A stretch of DNA of 35,766 bases from Faecalibacterium sp. CAG:74 (GTDB taxonomy: Bacteria; Bacillota; Clostridia; Christensenellales; Aristaeellaceae), in NCBI GenBank assembly GCA_000437595.1, contig FR899899.1, positions 7,730 to 43,495 of the forward strand. Reading direction: 5' to 3'. Below are positions 1 through 7,732 of the stretch, piece by piece (position 1 is the first letter of the stretch; every line of letters begins with the position of its first letter). Made by a program: the position numbers and the translations under genes. The notes beneath the pieces are model-generated. The model was not told where the DNA came from and ran no database searches. It saw only the letters and a program-made list of their open reading frames with translations.

Positions 1-1564
1 GCGTCGTTTCCGCGGGCAGGGTGCGCAGGGCCTTGCGGAGCGCGGCATCTGTGGCGTAGTCCAGCGCGGAGGCGCTGTCGTCCAGAATCAGAATGTCAGG
101 ATGTCCCACCAGCGCGCGGGCGATTGTCAGGCGCTGACGCTGACCGCCGGACAGGTTGCGTCCGCCCTGCTCCACCGGATCATCGAGCTTGCCCGGCTTC
201 TGGCGGACAAAATCCTCCGACTGCGCAATGGACAGCGCGTGCCACAATTCTTCGTCCGTGGCATTCTCGTTGCCCCAGAGCAGATTCGAGCGAATCGTCC
301 CCTTGAACAGCTGCGCCTTCTGCATGACGACCGCAACGTGGCGGTTCAGCTCCGCCTTGGAATAGGCGGTAATCGGCTGACCGAGCAGGGTGACTTGCCC
401 CTTCGTTGCGTCATAAAAGCGCGGAATCAGGCTGACGAGCGTCGTTTTGCCGCTGCCCGTGCCGCCGATAACGCCGATGGTCTGCCCCTTCTTTGCCGTG
501 AAGGTCACGTCGGACAGGCTTTCCGCACCCGCGCCCTGATAGCGCAGGGACACATGCTCGAACGCCACCGCCACATCGGAAGCAGCATCCGCCGAAACGG
601 GCTTCTCCGGGAATGTCATCGTCGAGGGCGTATCCAGCACCTGCGACACGCGGCCCATGCTGGCAATTGCGCGGGTGAGCAGCACGACGAGGTTCGCCAG
701 CTTCACCAGTTCCACCAGAATCTGGCTCATGTAGTTCACCAGCGCCACCACGTCGCCGGAGAGCAGCGCGCCGCTGCCAATCTTGTTTGCGCCGAAGTAC
801 AGAATGCCGATGATGCCGAGGTTGACCACGACATACGTCAGCGGATTCATCAGCGCGGCAATGCGGCCGACTTTGAGCTGCATGGCGTTCAGGTTGCCAT
901 TCTGCTGGACGAAGTTTTCTTCCTCCGCGTCCTCGCGCCCGAACGCGCGCACGACGCGGACACCGGAGAGGTTCTCGCGCGTTGCGCCCGTGACCGCGTC
1001 CAGCCGGGACTGAACGGTTTTGTACATGGGCGAGGTGATGCGCATGATGCCAAAGACAATCACCGCCAGCACGGGAATCGCCGCGAGGAAAATCAGCGCA
1101 ATCTGTGTATCAATGGTGAAGGCGGCAATCATCGCGCCCGCGACGATGAACGGTGAACGCAGGAACAGGCGCAGGAACATGTTCAGACCATTCTGCACCT
1201 GATTGACATCGCTGGTCATGCGCGTAATCAGCGTCGAAACGCCCAGCGTGTCCAGTTCGGAGAAGGAGAGCGACTGGATGTGCGACATCAGCTCATGCCG
1301 CAGTCCGGTGGATGTGCCGATGGCGGCGCGCGCCGCGAAATACTGCGCGGTGAAGGAGCAGAGCAGTCCGATGAGCGCCATCAGCACCAGCAGGCCGCAG
1401 CGCGTCCAGATGTACGTTGTATCGCCGCCCGCAATACCGACCTTGATGATGTCCGCCACCACCATCGGCACAAGCAGGTCGAATGTGGCTTCCAGCATCT
1501 TGAACAGGGGCGCGAGAATGCTCTCCTTGCGGAAGCGCCGGAGGTAGGGGTACAAGTGCTTCAT
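1..1564 (-). CDS. ABC multidrug-type exporter half-transporter (3' end outside window)
   Basis: This is an ATP-driven exporter with a membrane domain followed by a nucleotide-binding domain, the fused half-transporter layout of the LmrA/BmrC/YheI type. The first roughly 320 residues hold several hydrophobic membrane segments. The ATPase domain shows Walker A GGTGSGKTT near residue 367, signature LSGGQRQR near 471 and Walker B DILILDDSASALD near 490. The ATG at 1562-1564 follows AGGAGG by six bases. The 521 residues visible lack the last few dozen, including the H-loop region. Such proteins often work as heterodimers, so a partner gene may lie downstream, beyond base 1. It is divergent from a MATE exporter, which suggests a drug or toxin efflux locus. 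The substrate cannot be told from sequence. Confidence 0.93.
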   Translation of the reverse strand, partial: MKHLYPYLRRFRKESILAPLFKMLEATFDLLVPMVVADIIKVGIAGGDTTYIWTRCGLLVLMALIGLLCSFTAQYFAARAAIGTSTGLRHELMSHIQSLSFSELDTLGVSTLITRMTSDVNQVQNGLNMFLRLFLRSPFIVAGAMIAAFTIDTQIALIFLAAIPVLAVIVFGIMRITSPMYKTVQSRLDAVTGATRENLSGVRVVRAFGREDAEEENFVQQNGNLNAMQLKVGRIAALMNPLTYVVVNLGIIGILYFGANKIGSGALLSGDVVALVNYMSQILVELVKLANLVVLLTRAIASMGRVSQVLDTPSTMTFPEKPVSADAASDVAVAFEHVSLRYQGAGAESLSDVTFTAKKGQTIGVIGGTGSGKTTLVSLIPRFYDATKGQVTLLGQPITAYSKAELNRHVAVVMQKAQLFKGTIRSNLLWGNENATDEELWHALSIAQSEDFVRQKPGKLDDPVEQGGRNLSGGQRQRLTIARALVGHPDILILDDSASALDYATDAALRKALRTLPAETT

Positions 1565-1577
1565 ACGATTCCTCCTG

Positions 1578-1618
1578 ATGCTGTTGCGGATTTTCGATGA
1601 AGCATCCGGGAACAGCAT
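1578..1618 (-). promoter_or_regulatory. Leader hairpin just upstream of the ABC exporter ribosome site
   Basis: Bases 1578-1585 and 1611-1618 are perfect 8-bp complements (ATGCTGTT/AACAGCAT). Inside them CGGAT and ATCCG add five more pairs. On the minus strand the hairpin ends one base before the AGGAGG ribosome site. A TATAAT-like -10 (1635-1640, minus strand) with a poor -35 lies upstream, so the hairpin would be in the mRNA leader. It could be an attenuator-like structure or an operator for a repressor; the sequence does not decide. Confidence 0.5.
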
Positions 1619-1693
1619 GATGGGTATTCGCTCCATTATACCGCATTTTTCGTCATTTGGATAGTCAACAGGAACGATTCTTGCAATTTTCCC

Positions 1694-1722
1694 TTGACGA
1701 AGATGATTTTCCCCTTTACAAT
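1694..1722 (+). promoter_or_regulatory. Sigma-A promoter of the MATE gene
   Basis: TTGACG (1694-1699) and TACAAT (1717-1722) are separated by 17 bases, about 40 bases before the MATE start codon. Confidence 0.75.
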
Positions 1723-1762
1723 AGGAATGCTGCCCTGAACAAAGCAGAAGGAGAAGCCCGCT

Positions 1763-3106
1763 ATGAACAAGCATTCCACCGTGCGGAAGCAGTTCTTCCG
1801 CTATGTTTCTCAAAACATCCTCGGCATGATTGGCGTCTCTGCCTACATCCTCGCCGACACCTTCTTTATCGCACAGGCGCAGGGGGCGGACGGCATTGCC
1901 GCTCTGAACCTTGTCCTGCCCGTTTATTCGCTGATTTTTGCCTTGGGCGCGATGCTGGCGACCGGCGCGGCGACCCGCTTCGCCTTGGAGCGTCACGAAG
2001 GAAAACATGCCGACAGCTACCTTGCGGAAGCCCTCGCATGGGCGGGAATTTTGTCTGTGCCGTTCATCCTGCTGGGCATTTTCAGCGCGGAGGGCATCGT
2101 GCGGCTGCTTGGCGGCGAACCGGACATCGTGACGGTCGGCGCGCCGTATACACGCATTTTCCTGCTCTTCACGCCCTTCTTCATGTGCAACTACATCCTG
2201 CGCTCCTTCGTCCTCAACGACGGCGATCCGTCGCTTGCCATGACCGCGACGATGGCATCCAGCCTGTTCAATATCGTTATGGACTGGGTGCTGATGTTCC
2301 CACTGAAAATGGGCATGGCGGGCGCGGCGCTCGCAACGGCGGCATCCCCCATCGTCGGCATGGGGATTAACGCCCTGCACTTCCGCAAAAAGACGAATAC
2401 GCTGTGCTTCCGCTGGCATAAGCCGACGTTCAAACTGCTGGCGCACGTCAGCGCGGTGGGCGTATCCGGGTTCATCGGGGAAATCGCGGGCGGCATGACG
2501 ACGATGGTGCTGAATTTCCTGATTCTGGGGCTTTCGGGCAGCATCGGTGTGGCGGCGTACGGCGTGGTGGCGAATGTCGCCATCGTCGCAACGGCGATTT
2601 TCTCCGGCATCTCGCAGGGCTCGCAGCCGCTGCTCAGTGACGCGTACAGCCGCGGTGAAACGGGACAAGTGCGGCAGGTGCTGATGATGAGCATCCTGAC
2701 GGCGCTGACGCTTTCAGTGCTGATGATTGTCTGCTTCGAGGTGTTCGCCGAGCCGCTGGTGGCGGTGTTCAACAGCGAGCATGACCCGGTGATGGCGGAT
2801 TTGGCATGTCAGGGAATGCGGCTGTACTTCCTCGGCTACTTGTTTGCGGGGTTCAATATCGCCGGAACGGGCTATTTGAGCGCGGTCGGCGCGGCGAAAT
2901 GGGCGATGATTACGTCAATTCTGCGCGGTGTGGCTGCGATTGTGCTTTGCGCGCTGGTGATGGCGGCGCTCTTCGGCATGACGGGCGTGTGGCTGGCGTT
3001 CTGCGCGGCGGAGGCGATCACGGCGGGGGTCATGGCGGTCGCGATGAAGAAAACTGACAAGAGTAAATGTGGGCAGAATGAATTTGACGAAAAAGAGTTT
3101 TTATGA
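1763..3106 (+). CDS. MATE family cation-coupled multidrug/toxin efflux transporter
   Basis: This is an integral membrane antiporter of the MATE family, expected to export cationic drugs or toxins using a sodium or proton gradient. The 447 residues match the usual MATE length. The protein is almost entirely hydrophobic, with about twelve predicted helices and the typical two-lobe internal similarity (residues 1-220 and 230-430). The ATG at 1763 follows AAGGAG by nine bases. The last ~16 codons, after the hydrophobic region, are polar and AT-rich. They overlap the promoter of the following restriction-modification cassette, so the native C-terminus may have been altered when that cassette arrived. 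It is divergent from the ABC exporter gene. Confidence 0.93.
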   Translation: MNKHSTVRKQFFRYVSQNILGMIGVSAYILADTFFIAQAQGADGIAALNLVLPVYSLIFALGAMLATGAATRFALERHEGKHADSYLAEALAWAGILSVPFILLGIFSAEGIVRLLGGEPDIVTVGAPYTRIFLLFTPFFMCNYILRSFVLNDGDPSLAMTATMASSLFNIVMDWVLMFPLKMGMAGAALATAASPIVGMGINALHFRKKTNTLCFRWHKPTFKLLAHVSAVGVSGFIGEIAGGMTTMVLNFLILGLSGSIGVAAYGVVANVAIVATAIFSGISQGSQPLLSDAYSRGETGQVRQVLMMSILTALTLSVLMIVCFEVFAEPLVAVFNSEHDPVMADLACQGMRLYFLGYLFAGFNIAGTGYLSAVGAAKWAMITSILRGVAAIVLCALVMAALFGMTGVWLAFCAAEAITAGVMAVAMKKTDKSKCGQNEFDEKEFL

Positions 3107-3112
3107 TATAAT
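3084..3112 (+). promoter_or_regulatory. Promoter of the C5 methyltransferase/restriction cassette
   Basis: TTGACG (3084-3089) and a perfect TATAAT (3107-3112) are separated by 17 bases. The -35 and spacer lie inside the last codons of the MATE gene and the -10 starts directly after its stop. The cassette therefore carries its own strong promoter. Confidence 0.8.
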
Positions 3113-3158
3113 TATTAGCGTTATCATAGAATGTACTGGTTTATAAGGAGATAAAACA

Positions 3159-4178
3159 GTGAAATGTATTGAGCTATTTGCGGGTGCTGGAGGGCTTGCA
3201 TTAGGCATTGAGAAAGCAGGTTTTGAAACGATTGGACTAATAGAAATTAACCAACAGGCGGCAGAAACTTTGAAAAAAAACCGTCCTAATTGGAATGTGA
3301 TTTGTGATGATATAGCGAATATCTCCTGTCTCAATCTTGAAGAACGATTTCAAATAAAAAAAGGAGAATTGGATCTCCTTTCTGGTGGGGCACCATGTCA
3401 GGCGTTTTCATATGCAGGTAAGCGATTAGGTTTGGAAGACACAAGAGGAACTTTGTTTTATCACTATGCTATATTTTTGCAAAAGTTACAACCTAAAATG
3501 TTTTTGTTTGAGAATGTCCGAGGCCTTTTGACACATGACGGTGGTAAAACGTATCAGACAATGCTGACGGTTTTTGAGGAGGCTGGATATTCTATTCAAT
3601 ACAAAATATTAAATGCGTGGGACTATGGTGTGGCTCAAAAAAGAGAAAGGCTAATAACAATAGGCATTAGAAATGACTTGATAGAAAAAATTCATTTTGA
3701 TTATCCAATACCCCATGAATATAAGCCTGTTTTGAAAGATGTTCTAACAGATGTCCCCCAGAGCGTAGGTACACGTTACTCCATAAAAAAAGAGAAAATT
3801 TTTTCATTAGTTCCCCCTGGTGGGTATTGGAAAGACATTCCGGAAGATATCGCAAAAGATTATATGAAAAGTTGCTGGTACATGGGAGGTGGAAGAACCG
3901 GTATACTACGCCGTTTAAGTATGGATGAACCGTCTTTAACGGTGCTGACTTCACCAAGTCAAAAACAAACAGACAGATGTCATCCGCTGGAACCCAGACC
4001 GTTTACAGTTCGAGAAAATGCACGTTGCCAGTCTTTCCCGGACGAATGGGAATTTTGTGGTACTGTTGGAGAACAATATAAGCAAGTCGGGAATGCTGTT
4101 CCTGTTAATTTAGCTTATGAAATTGCTCGGGAAATCAAAAAAGCTATTGAAGGAGAAAATGCTGTATGTGGCCACTAA
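3159..4178 (+). CDS. DNA (cytosine-5-)-methyltransferase of a type II R-M system
   Basis: This enzyme methylates carbon 5 of cytosine using S-adenosylmethionine. Conserved blocks are visible in order: motif I FAGAGGLALG at residues 6-15, motif IV GGAPCQAFS with catalytic Cys80, motif VI ENVRG at 118-122, motif VIII-like QKRERL, and motif X GNAVPVNLA near the C-terminus. The 339-residue length is normal for the family. Translation most likely starts at GTG 3159, which follows AAGGAG by eight bases. The end overlaps the start of the nuclease gene by 13 bases, so the two are translationally coupled. The gene is clearly AT-richer than the MATE and spo0A genes around it, a sign of horizontal transfer. 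If the neighbouring nuclease is truly Eco47II-like, the target is probably GGNCC. Confidence 0.95.
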   Translation: MKCIELFAGAGGLALGIEKAGFETIGLIEINQQAAETLKKNRPNWNVICDDIANISCLNLEERFQIKKGELDLLSGGAPCQAFSYAGKRLGLEDTRGTLFYHYAIFLQKLQPKMFLFENVRGLLTHDGGKTYQTMLTVFEEAGYSIQYKILNAWDYGVAQKRERLITIGIRNDLIEKIHFDYPIPHEYKPVLKDVLTDVPQSVGTRYSIKKEKIFSLVPPGGYWKDIPEDIAKDYMKSCWYMGGGRTGILRRLSMDEPSLTVLTSPSQKQTDRCHPLEPRPFTVRENARCQSFPDEWEFCGTVGEQYKQVGNAVPVNLAYEIAREIKKAIEGENAVCGH

Positions 4179-4942
4179 CGTTTATTACAGAAAAAGACTT
4201 TACTGAACATGTAAAGGCGACGATTGAAAAGTATGGTGAGAAATTGGAGCCTTTTAGTCTTGAAAAATTCAATAGCAATCTCATTGACCCTATTAAACTT
4301 ATATTTGACAAGATGGTCTATCAGTATTCATGGGAGGAAATTGTTAAAAACGAAATTTTCCGTCAAAGAGATAAATCAAACAACAATGATATTGGATATT
4401 TTCATCAGAGAATGTTCCAATATATCAAAAATTGCGAAGTGCCTAAAGCTGGCTGGGATGTAATTTATAGAAATCCGAATGGAATCCAGACCGCTGAAGG
4501 CGAGAAAGTTCATACAGTTTATGTTGAAATGAAGAATAAACATAATACTATGAACTCGACGTCTGCTGCGAAAACCTATATTAAATGTCAAAACCAATTA
4601 TTAAATGATGATGATTGCATTTGCTGCTTAGTTGAAGCTATTGCAAGGCATTCGCAGGACATAAAATGGGTTGCGTCTGTGGATGGGAAGAGAGTTCAGC
4701 ACAAGCGGATTCGTAGAGTCAGCATGGATCGGTTTTATCAAATGGTAACTGGTCAGCAGGATGCGTTTTATCAGATGTGTCTTGTTTTACCTTCTGCAAT
4801 CGAGAACGTTATATCAAGTGCAGCAATTGCTGTTCCTCATGATACGGTAATAGAAGAACTTGAATCAATTGCGTCTAAGAAGAAAGTGTCAATGGCAATG
4901 GCAATTTATCTGTTGGGCTTCGGGGAATACACGGGATTCTGA
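4166..4942 (+). CDS. Type II restriction endonuclease, Eco47II-like (probable GGNCC)
   Basis: This is the cognate nuclease of the preceding methyltransferase, expected to cut DNA when the site is unmethylated. I recognise the Eco47II family from the block VEMKNKHNTMNS at residues 120-131. It supplies a PD-(D/E)xK core with Glu121 and Lys123, and Asp98 in GWDVIY is the likely upstream acid. Eco47II relatives recognise GGNCC, but specificity here is inferred from family resemblance. The ATG at 4166 lies inside the methyltransferase end and follows AAGGAG by ten bases. The 258-residue length is plausible and the frame is intact. The stop lies only 12 bases from the end of the convergent spo0A gene, with no terminator between. 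The gene is AT-rich, like its partner. Confidence 0.85.
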   Translation: MWPLTFITEKDFTEHVKATIEKYGEKLEPFSLEKFNSNLIDPIKLIFDKMVYQYSWEEIVKNEIFRQRDKSNNNDIGYFHQRMFQYIKNCEVPKAGWDVIYRNPNGIQTAEGEKVHTVYVEMKNKHNTMNSTSAAKTYIKCQNQLLNDDDCICCLVEAIARHSQDIKWVASVDGKRVQHKRIRRVSMDRFYQMVTGQQDAFYQMCLVLPSAIENVISSAAIAVPHDTVIEELESIASKKKVSMAMAIYLLGFGEYTGF

Positions 4943-4954
4943 TGGAGAATGTCC

Positions 4955-5653
4955 TCACCCCACCCTCCTCTCCATTCTCCTCGCGCTGAGCGTCAATCGC
5001 TCCTGCAATTGACACAAAAACTCCCGATTCGTGGGCTTGCCGCGTTCGGGGTCTACCGACTGCCCGAAGAAGCGCGCAATCGCATCGTAGTCGCCGCGAT
5101 TCCATGTTGATTCGATGGCAAGGCGCAGCCGCCGTTCGACGGCGCACGGGGTTAGCTGCGCGCGGCGCGCCATCAGCGGGTATAAGCCGTGCGTCACGTC
5201 TGTCAGCAGCGGTGGATGCACGACTGTCAGCGCCGCCATTTCCGGCAGGAACGCCCAAGCCCGGAGCGTCCGCGGCATCCCCAGCGCCGTCAGCAGCTGA
5301 TGCGCCAGTTCGGTGCATTCTGGCAGATGTGCCGCCGCCAGCGCGGGCAGACGAAGCACGGAGAACCACGCCGGCAGCTGCGAAATTTCCGGCAGCTCGC
5401 CGTCCAGACCACCCAGCAGGAACGGCGGCGCAAGCGGCGGATGGCGAATCAGCGACTGCGTCAGGCAGTCCGCCGCCGGACAGGGGAGGAGCAGCACCGC
5501 ATCCACCGACTCCTGCGACAGACGGAAAAGCGCTTCCTCGGCGGTCAGGGCGGTTTGGCAGCGGGTTTCCTCGCCCAAATCCTCAATTTCCGCCCGAAGC
5601 TGGGCAAGCGTCAGCGGATTATCCGCCAGAAGCAAAAAACGGCGCGGCTGCAT
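4955..5653 (-). CDS. spo0A: Spo0A-like response regulator with degenerate receiver domain
   Basis: This is a DNA-binding regulator related to Spo0A, the master switch of sporulation. Residues ~125-225 match the Spo0A effector domain closely, including GLYPLMARR, VERRLRLAIESTWNRGDYD and GKPTNREF, which form the helix-turn-helix region that reads 0A boxes. The N-terminal ~110 residues follow the receiver fold but lack its chemistry. By hand alignment with Bacillus Spo0A, one of the paired acidic residues is gone (LADN instead of ADDN). The phospho-acceptor Asp becomes Leu (DAVLLL for DVLVLD), and the conserved Thr and Lys are missing. At 232 residues it is shorter than the usual ~265. The ATG at 5651-5653 follows GGAGG by eight bases; a longer in-frame extension upstream lacks a ribosome site. 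It lies downstream of spoIVB, the classical order, so it is probably the true orthologue. Confidence 0.88.
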   Translation of the reverse strand: MQPRRFLLLADNPLTLAQLRAEIEDLGEETRCQTALTAEEALFRLSQESVDAVLLLPCPAADCLTQSLIRHPPLAPPFLLGGLDGELPEISQLPAWFSVLRLPALAAAHLPECTELAHQLLTALGMPRTLRAWAFLPEMAALTVVHPPLLTDVTHGLYPLMARRAQLTPCAVERRLRLAIESTWNRGDYDAIARFFGQSVDPERGKPTNREFLCQLQERLTLSARRMERRVG

Positions 5654-5660
5654 GAAAAGA

Positions 5661-5690
5661 ACCTCCATTGACGAAAATGTCGGTGGAGGT
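5661..5690 (-). promoter_or_regulatory. Hairpin that buries the spo0A Shine-Dalgarno sequence
   Basis: Bases 5661-5667 (ACCTCCA) and 5684-5690 (TGGAGGT) are perfect complements. A further GAC/GTC stem lies inside, with a six-base loop. On the minus strand the 3' arm is TGGAGGT, the ribosome-binding site of spo0A, so the folded leader would block translation. TGACGAAAA (5669-5677) in the loop region also resembles a 0A box, and TTTGTCGATTG (5735-5745) is a second weak match. Confidence 0.6.
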
Positions 5691-5856
5691 TTTCTGCATT
5701 TCGGGTGGGGATTCCTGCCGGAAAAATAGGAGCCTTTGTCGATTGTCAATTCCCCTGCATCTGCGGCATGGAAACTCTGATGCAGAAGCGCATTGCAAAC
5801 GGTAATAAAACAGCGATCACGTTTTTGAGGGAAAACAAGGAAACTATAAAAAGTAC

Positions 5857-5885
5857 TTGACAAATCGCAATTTTCCATATATACT
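5857..5885 (+). promoter_or_regulatory. Strong promoter of the zinc-binding protein gene
   Basis: TTGACA (5857-5862) and TATACT (5880-5885) are separated by 17 bases, near consensus. The expected transcript starts about 50 bases before the ATG at 5941, which follows GAGGAG by about nine bases. The 200 bases between this promoter and the spo0A hairpin hold no gene that I can support. Confidence 0.8.
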
Positions 5886-5940
5886 ACATAAAGTTGCTTA
5901 GAGACTTAAATCCAATGGGTTAATTGAGGAGATATGCAAT

Positions 5941-6390
5941 ATGCCAATTTGTGAAAAATGTGGTGTCGAATTTGATGAAAATGAAGCAGAATGCATATTT
6001 GATGATAATGATGTTGCTTCATTTTCTGTTGACTATTACAGATTGAATCGTTGCTTGTGTGGAAACTGCGCCATCGAAGAGTATGAAAGAGGTAATTACT
6101 CTGAAGAGTGCGAATGTTGCCACAAAAAGTTTTTTCCTGAAGATGAGAAAATCAAGTTTGAATCTTTGGTATCAAATAGAGTTACAGATGCTGACATGTA
6201 TGAGCACGGCATTCTCTGTGCTGATTGTGCAGCAGAAAAACTCCGTGAAGAAATAGATGACGAATATGATGCGTATGATGAACATGGTGGCTTGAGTGTG
6301 CACGACGCTGCATTGATATGGTTGTCGCATGGAAAAGACGAGGACTATATGTTTGGATATACGGAAGATGAATTAGAAGATGCCTTATAA
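5941..6390 (+). CDS. Hypothetical protein with duplicated four-cysteine zinc module
   Basis: I do not recognise this 149-residue family. It contains two similar modules. The first has Cys4-x2-Cys7 and Cys40-x2-Cys43; the second has Cys57-x2-Cys60 and Cys93-x2-Cys96. The spacing between the pairs is 36 residues in both, which points to an internal duplication of a zinc-ribbon or treble-clef unit. Extra cysteines sit at 18, 38 and 59. The C-terminal 40 residues are acidic and probably helical (HDAALIWLSHGKDEDYMFGY), without signal peptide or membrane segment, so the protein is likely cytoplasmic. The gene is AT-rich, has its own strong promoter and terminator, and lies opposite to the spoIVB and spo0A genes that flank it, which suggests a transferred insert. 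The function is unknown. Confidence 0.8.
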   Translation: MPICEKCGVEFDENEAECIFDDNDVASFSVDYYRLNRCLCGNCAIEEYERGNYSEECECCHKKFFPEDEKIKFESLVSNRVTDADMYEHGILCADCAAEKLREEIDDEYDAYDEHGGLSVHDAALIWLSHGKDEDYMFGYTEDELEDAL

Positions 6391-6444
6391 GAATGAATGT
6401 TTCTAAGCAGCCCTAAAGTGAATTTCAAAAGTGGATTTCAAAGG

Positions 6445-6473
6445 AACGGCAGGGATTTACTCCCTGCCGTTTT
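6445..6473 (+). terminator. Terminator between the zinc-protein gene and spoIVB
   Basis: An 11-bp perfect stem (AACGGCAGGGA 6445-6455, TCCCTGCCGTT 6461-6471) with a five-base loop runs into TTTT at 6470-6473. It lies between two convergent genes and may stop both transcripts, although the T-run is better on the plus strand. Confidence 0.85.
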
Positions 6474-6475
6474 AA

Positions 6476-7726
6476 CTAATTGCCAATAAGAGTGCTGAGC
6501 ATCCAGTCCACATACAGCCCGTACCCCTGCGTTGGGTCGCTGACGAAAACGTGCGTCACCGCGCCGATCAGCTTGCCGTCCTGGATGATGGGGCTGCCGC
6601 TCATGCCCTGCACGATGCCGCCGGTCGCGTCCAGCAGGCGCGTATCGGTCACGCGCAGCACCATGCTTTTGGCGGCGGGAGCGTTCTGCTGGCTGACGTG
6701 GGTGACTTCGACAGTATATTCCTGTACGCCGCCAGTGCCGATGGTGCTGAGGATGGTCGCCGCGCCCGTATGGACGGACGAGCGCGTGCCGATGGGCAAG
6801 CCGTCGGGATAGAGCGGGTTTGTCACGGCGGTGGTGAGTGTGCCGCTGATGCCGAGGGCCGTGTTCTGCGCAATGTCGCCCAGCACGGCGGCGTTTTGCA
6901 GGAATGAGCCTTTCAGTTCGCCCGGAACGCCGCGCTGCCCCTTCTGTACCGCGACGATGCTCGCCTTCAGCACGCGCCCTTCCCGGACGGTCAAGATGCT
7001 GCCCGTGTCGCCGTCGGTAATCGCGTGACCGAGCGCGGCATACTGCCCGGAATCCGGGTCGTAGAAGGAGAGTGTGCCAATGCCCGCGGTGCTGTCGCGC
7101 ACCCACGCGCCGAGGCGGACAACCCCGGTGGCGTCATCCTGCACGGGGGTGAGGGTTGCGTGGGCGGTCGTACCGTCGCGCATGTATTCGATGAGCAGGG
7201 GCGACGTGCCGTTCTGCTGGGCAATTTCGCTGACGTCGGCAACGCGCTCGATGGCGTGTCCGCCGATGCGCAGGAGGACGTCGCCGGGTTGCAGTCCGCA
7301 GTCCCGCGCGGGGCAGACACCCTTCTTTACGTCCGACAAGCCGACAATCAGTACGCCGTCTGTCCGCATGGCAACGCCGAGCGCCTGCCCGCCGGGAATC
7401 AGCCGCTTCTCTGGGCTGACTTCCACCTCCACGCGGCGAAGCGGGATGCCGAGGATGCTCAGCAGCAGTTCCGACGTGCCGCTTTTCTGCCCGGTTACGC
7501 TGACGTACTGGCTGAGCGTCTCGTCCTGCGACGCGCTGACCTCTAAGCCCTCGCCCGACGCGCGCAGCATCCCCGTCAGCAGCGAAATCGGCTCATCCTG
7601 CGTCAGCCGCAGGGACGCGGGAAGCGCCCGGAGCGCCTGCTGCGTGGGCGAAAAATACCCCAGCGTCAGCAGAAGCGTCAGGACAAGCCCGACCGCGCGG
7701 CGCAGGGGTGAAGGATGTTTCTTCAT
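6476..7726 (-). CDS. spoIVB: SpoIVB peptidase, sporulation signalling protease
   Basis: In Bacillus, SpoIVB is made in the forespore and secreted into the space between the membranes. There it cleaves SpoIVFA and so starts sigma-K activation in the mother cell. This 416-residue protein has the whole plan: an N-terminal membrane anchor (VGLVLTLLLTLGYF), a PDZ domain around residues 110-190 (including PARDCGLQPGDVLLRI), and a serine protease domain. Within the protease domain, ALGHAI contains His234 and QGMSGSP contains catalytic Ser376. Its length is close to the ~425 residues of Bacillus SpoIVB. The ATG at 7724-7726 follows GGGAGG by eight bases, but that site lies in a hairpin. It is upstream of spo0A on the same strand, the conserved clostridial and bacillar order, now separated by the inserted zinc-protein gene. 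Confidence 0.95.
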   Translation of the reverse strand: MKKHPSPLRRAVGLVLTLLLTLGYFSPTQQALRALPASLRLTQDEPISLLTGMLRASGEGLEVSASQDETLSQYVSVTGQKSGTSELLLSILGIPLRRVEVEVSPEKRLIPGGQALGVAMRTDGVLIVGLSDVKKGVCPARDCGLQPGDVLLRIGGHAIERVADVSEIAQQNGTSPLLIEYMRDGTTAHATLTPVQDDATGVVRLGAWVRDSTAGIGTLSFYDPDSGQYAALGHAITDGDTGSILTVREGRVLKASIVAVQKGQRGVPGELKGSFLQNAAVLGDIAQNTALGISGTLTTAVTNPLYPDGLPIGTRSSVHTGAATILSTIGTGGVQEYTVEVTHVSQQNAPAAKSMVLRVTDTRLLDATGGIVQGMSGSPIIQDGKLIGAVTHVFVSDPTQGYGLYVDWMLSTLIGN

Positions 7727-7732
7727 GCCGAT

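Noticed and set aside
101..1156. A 351-codon plus-strand frame opposite the ABC exporter
   Set aside because: The minus strand encodes Walker A, the ABC signature and Walker B in one continuous frame.
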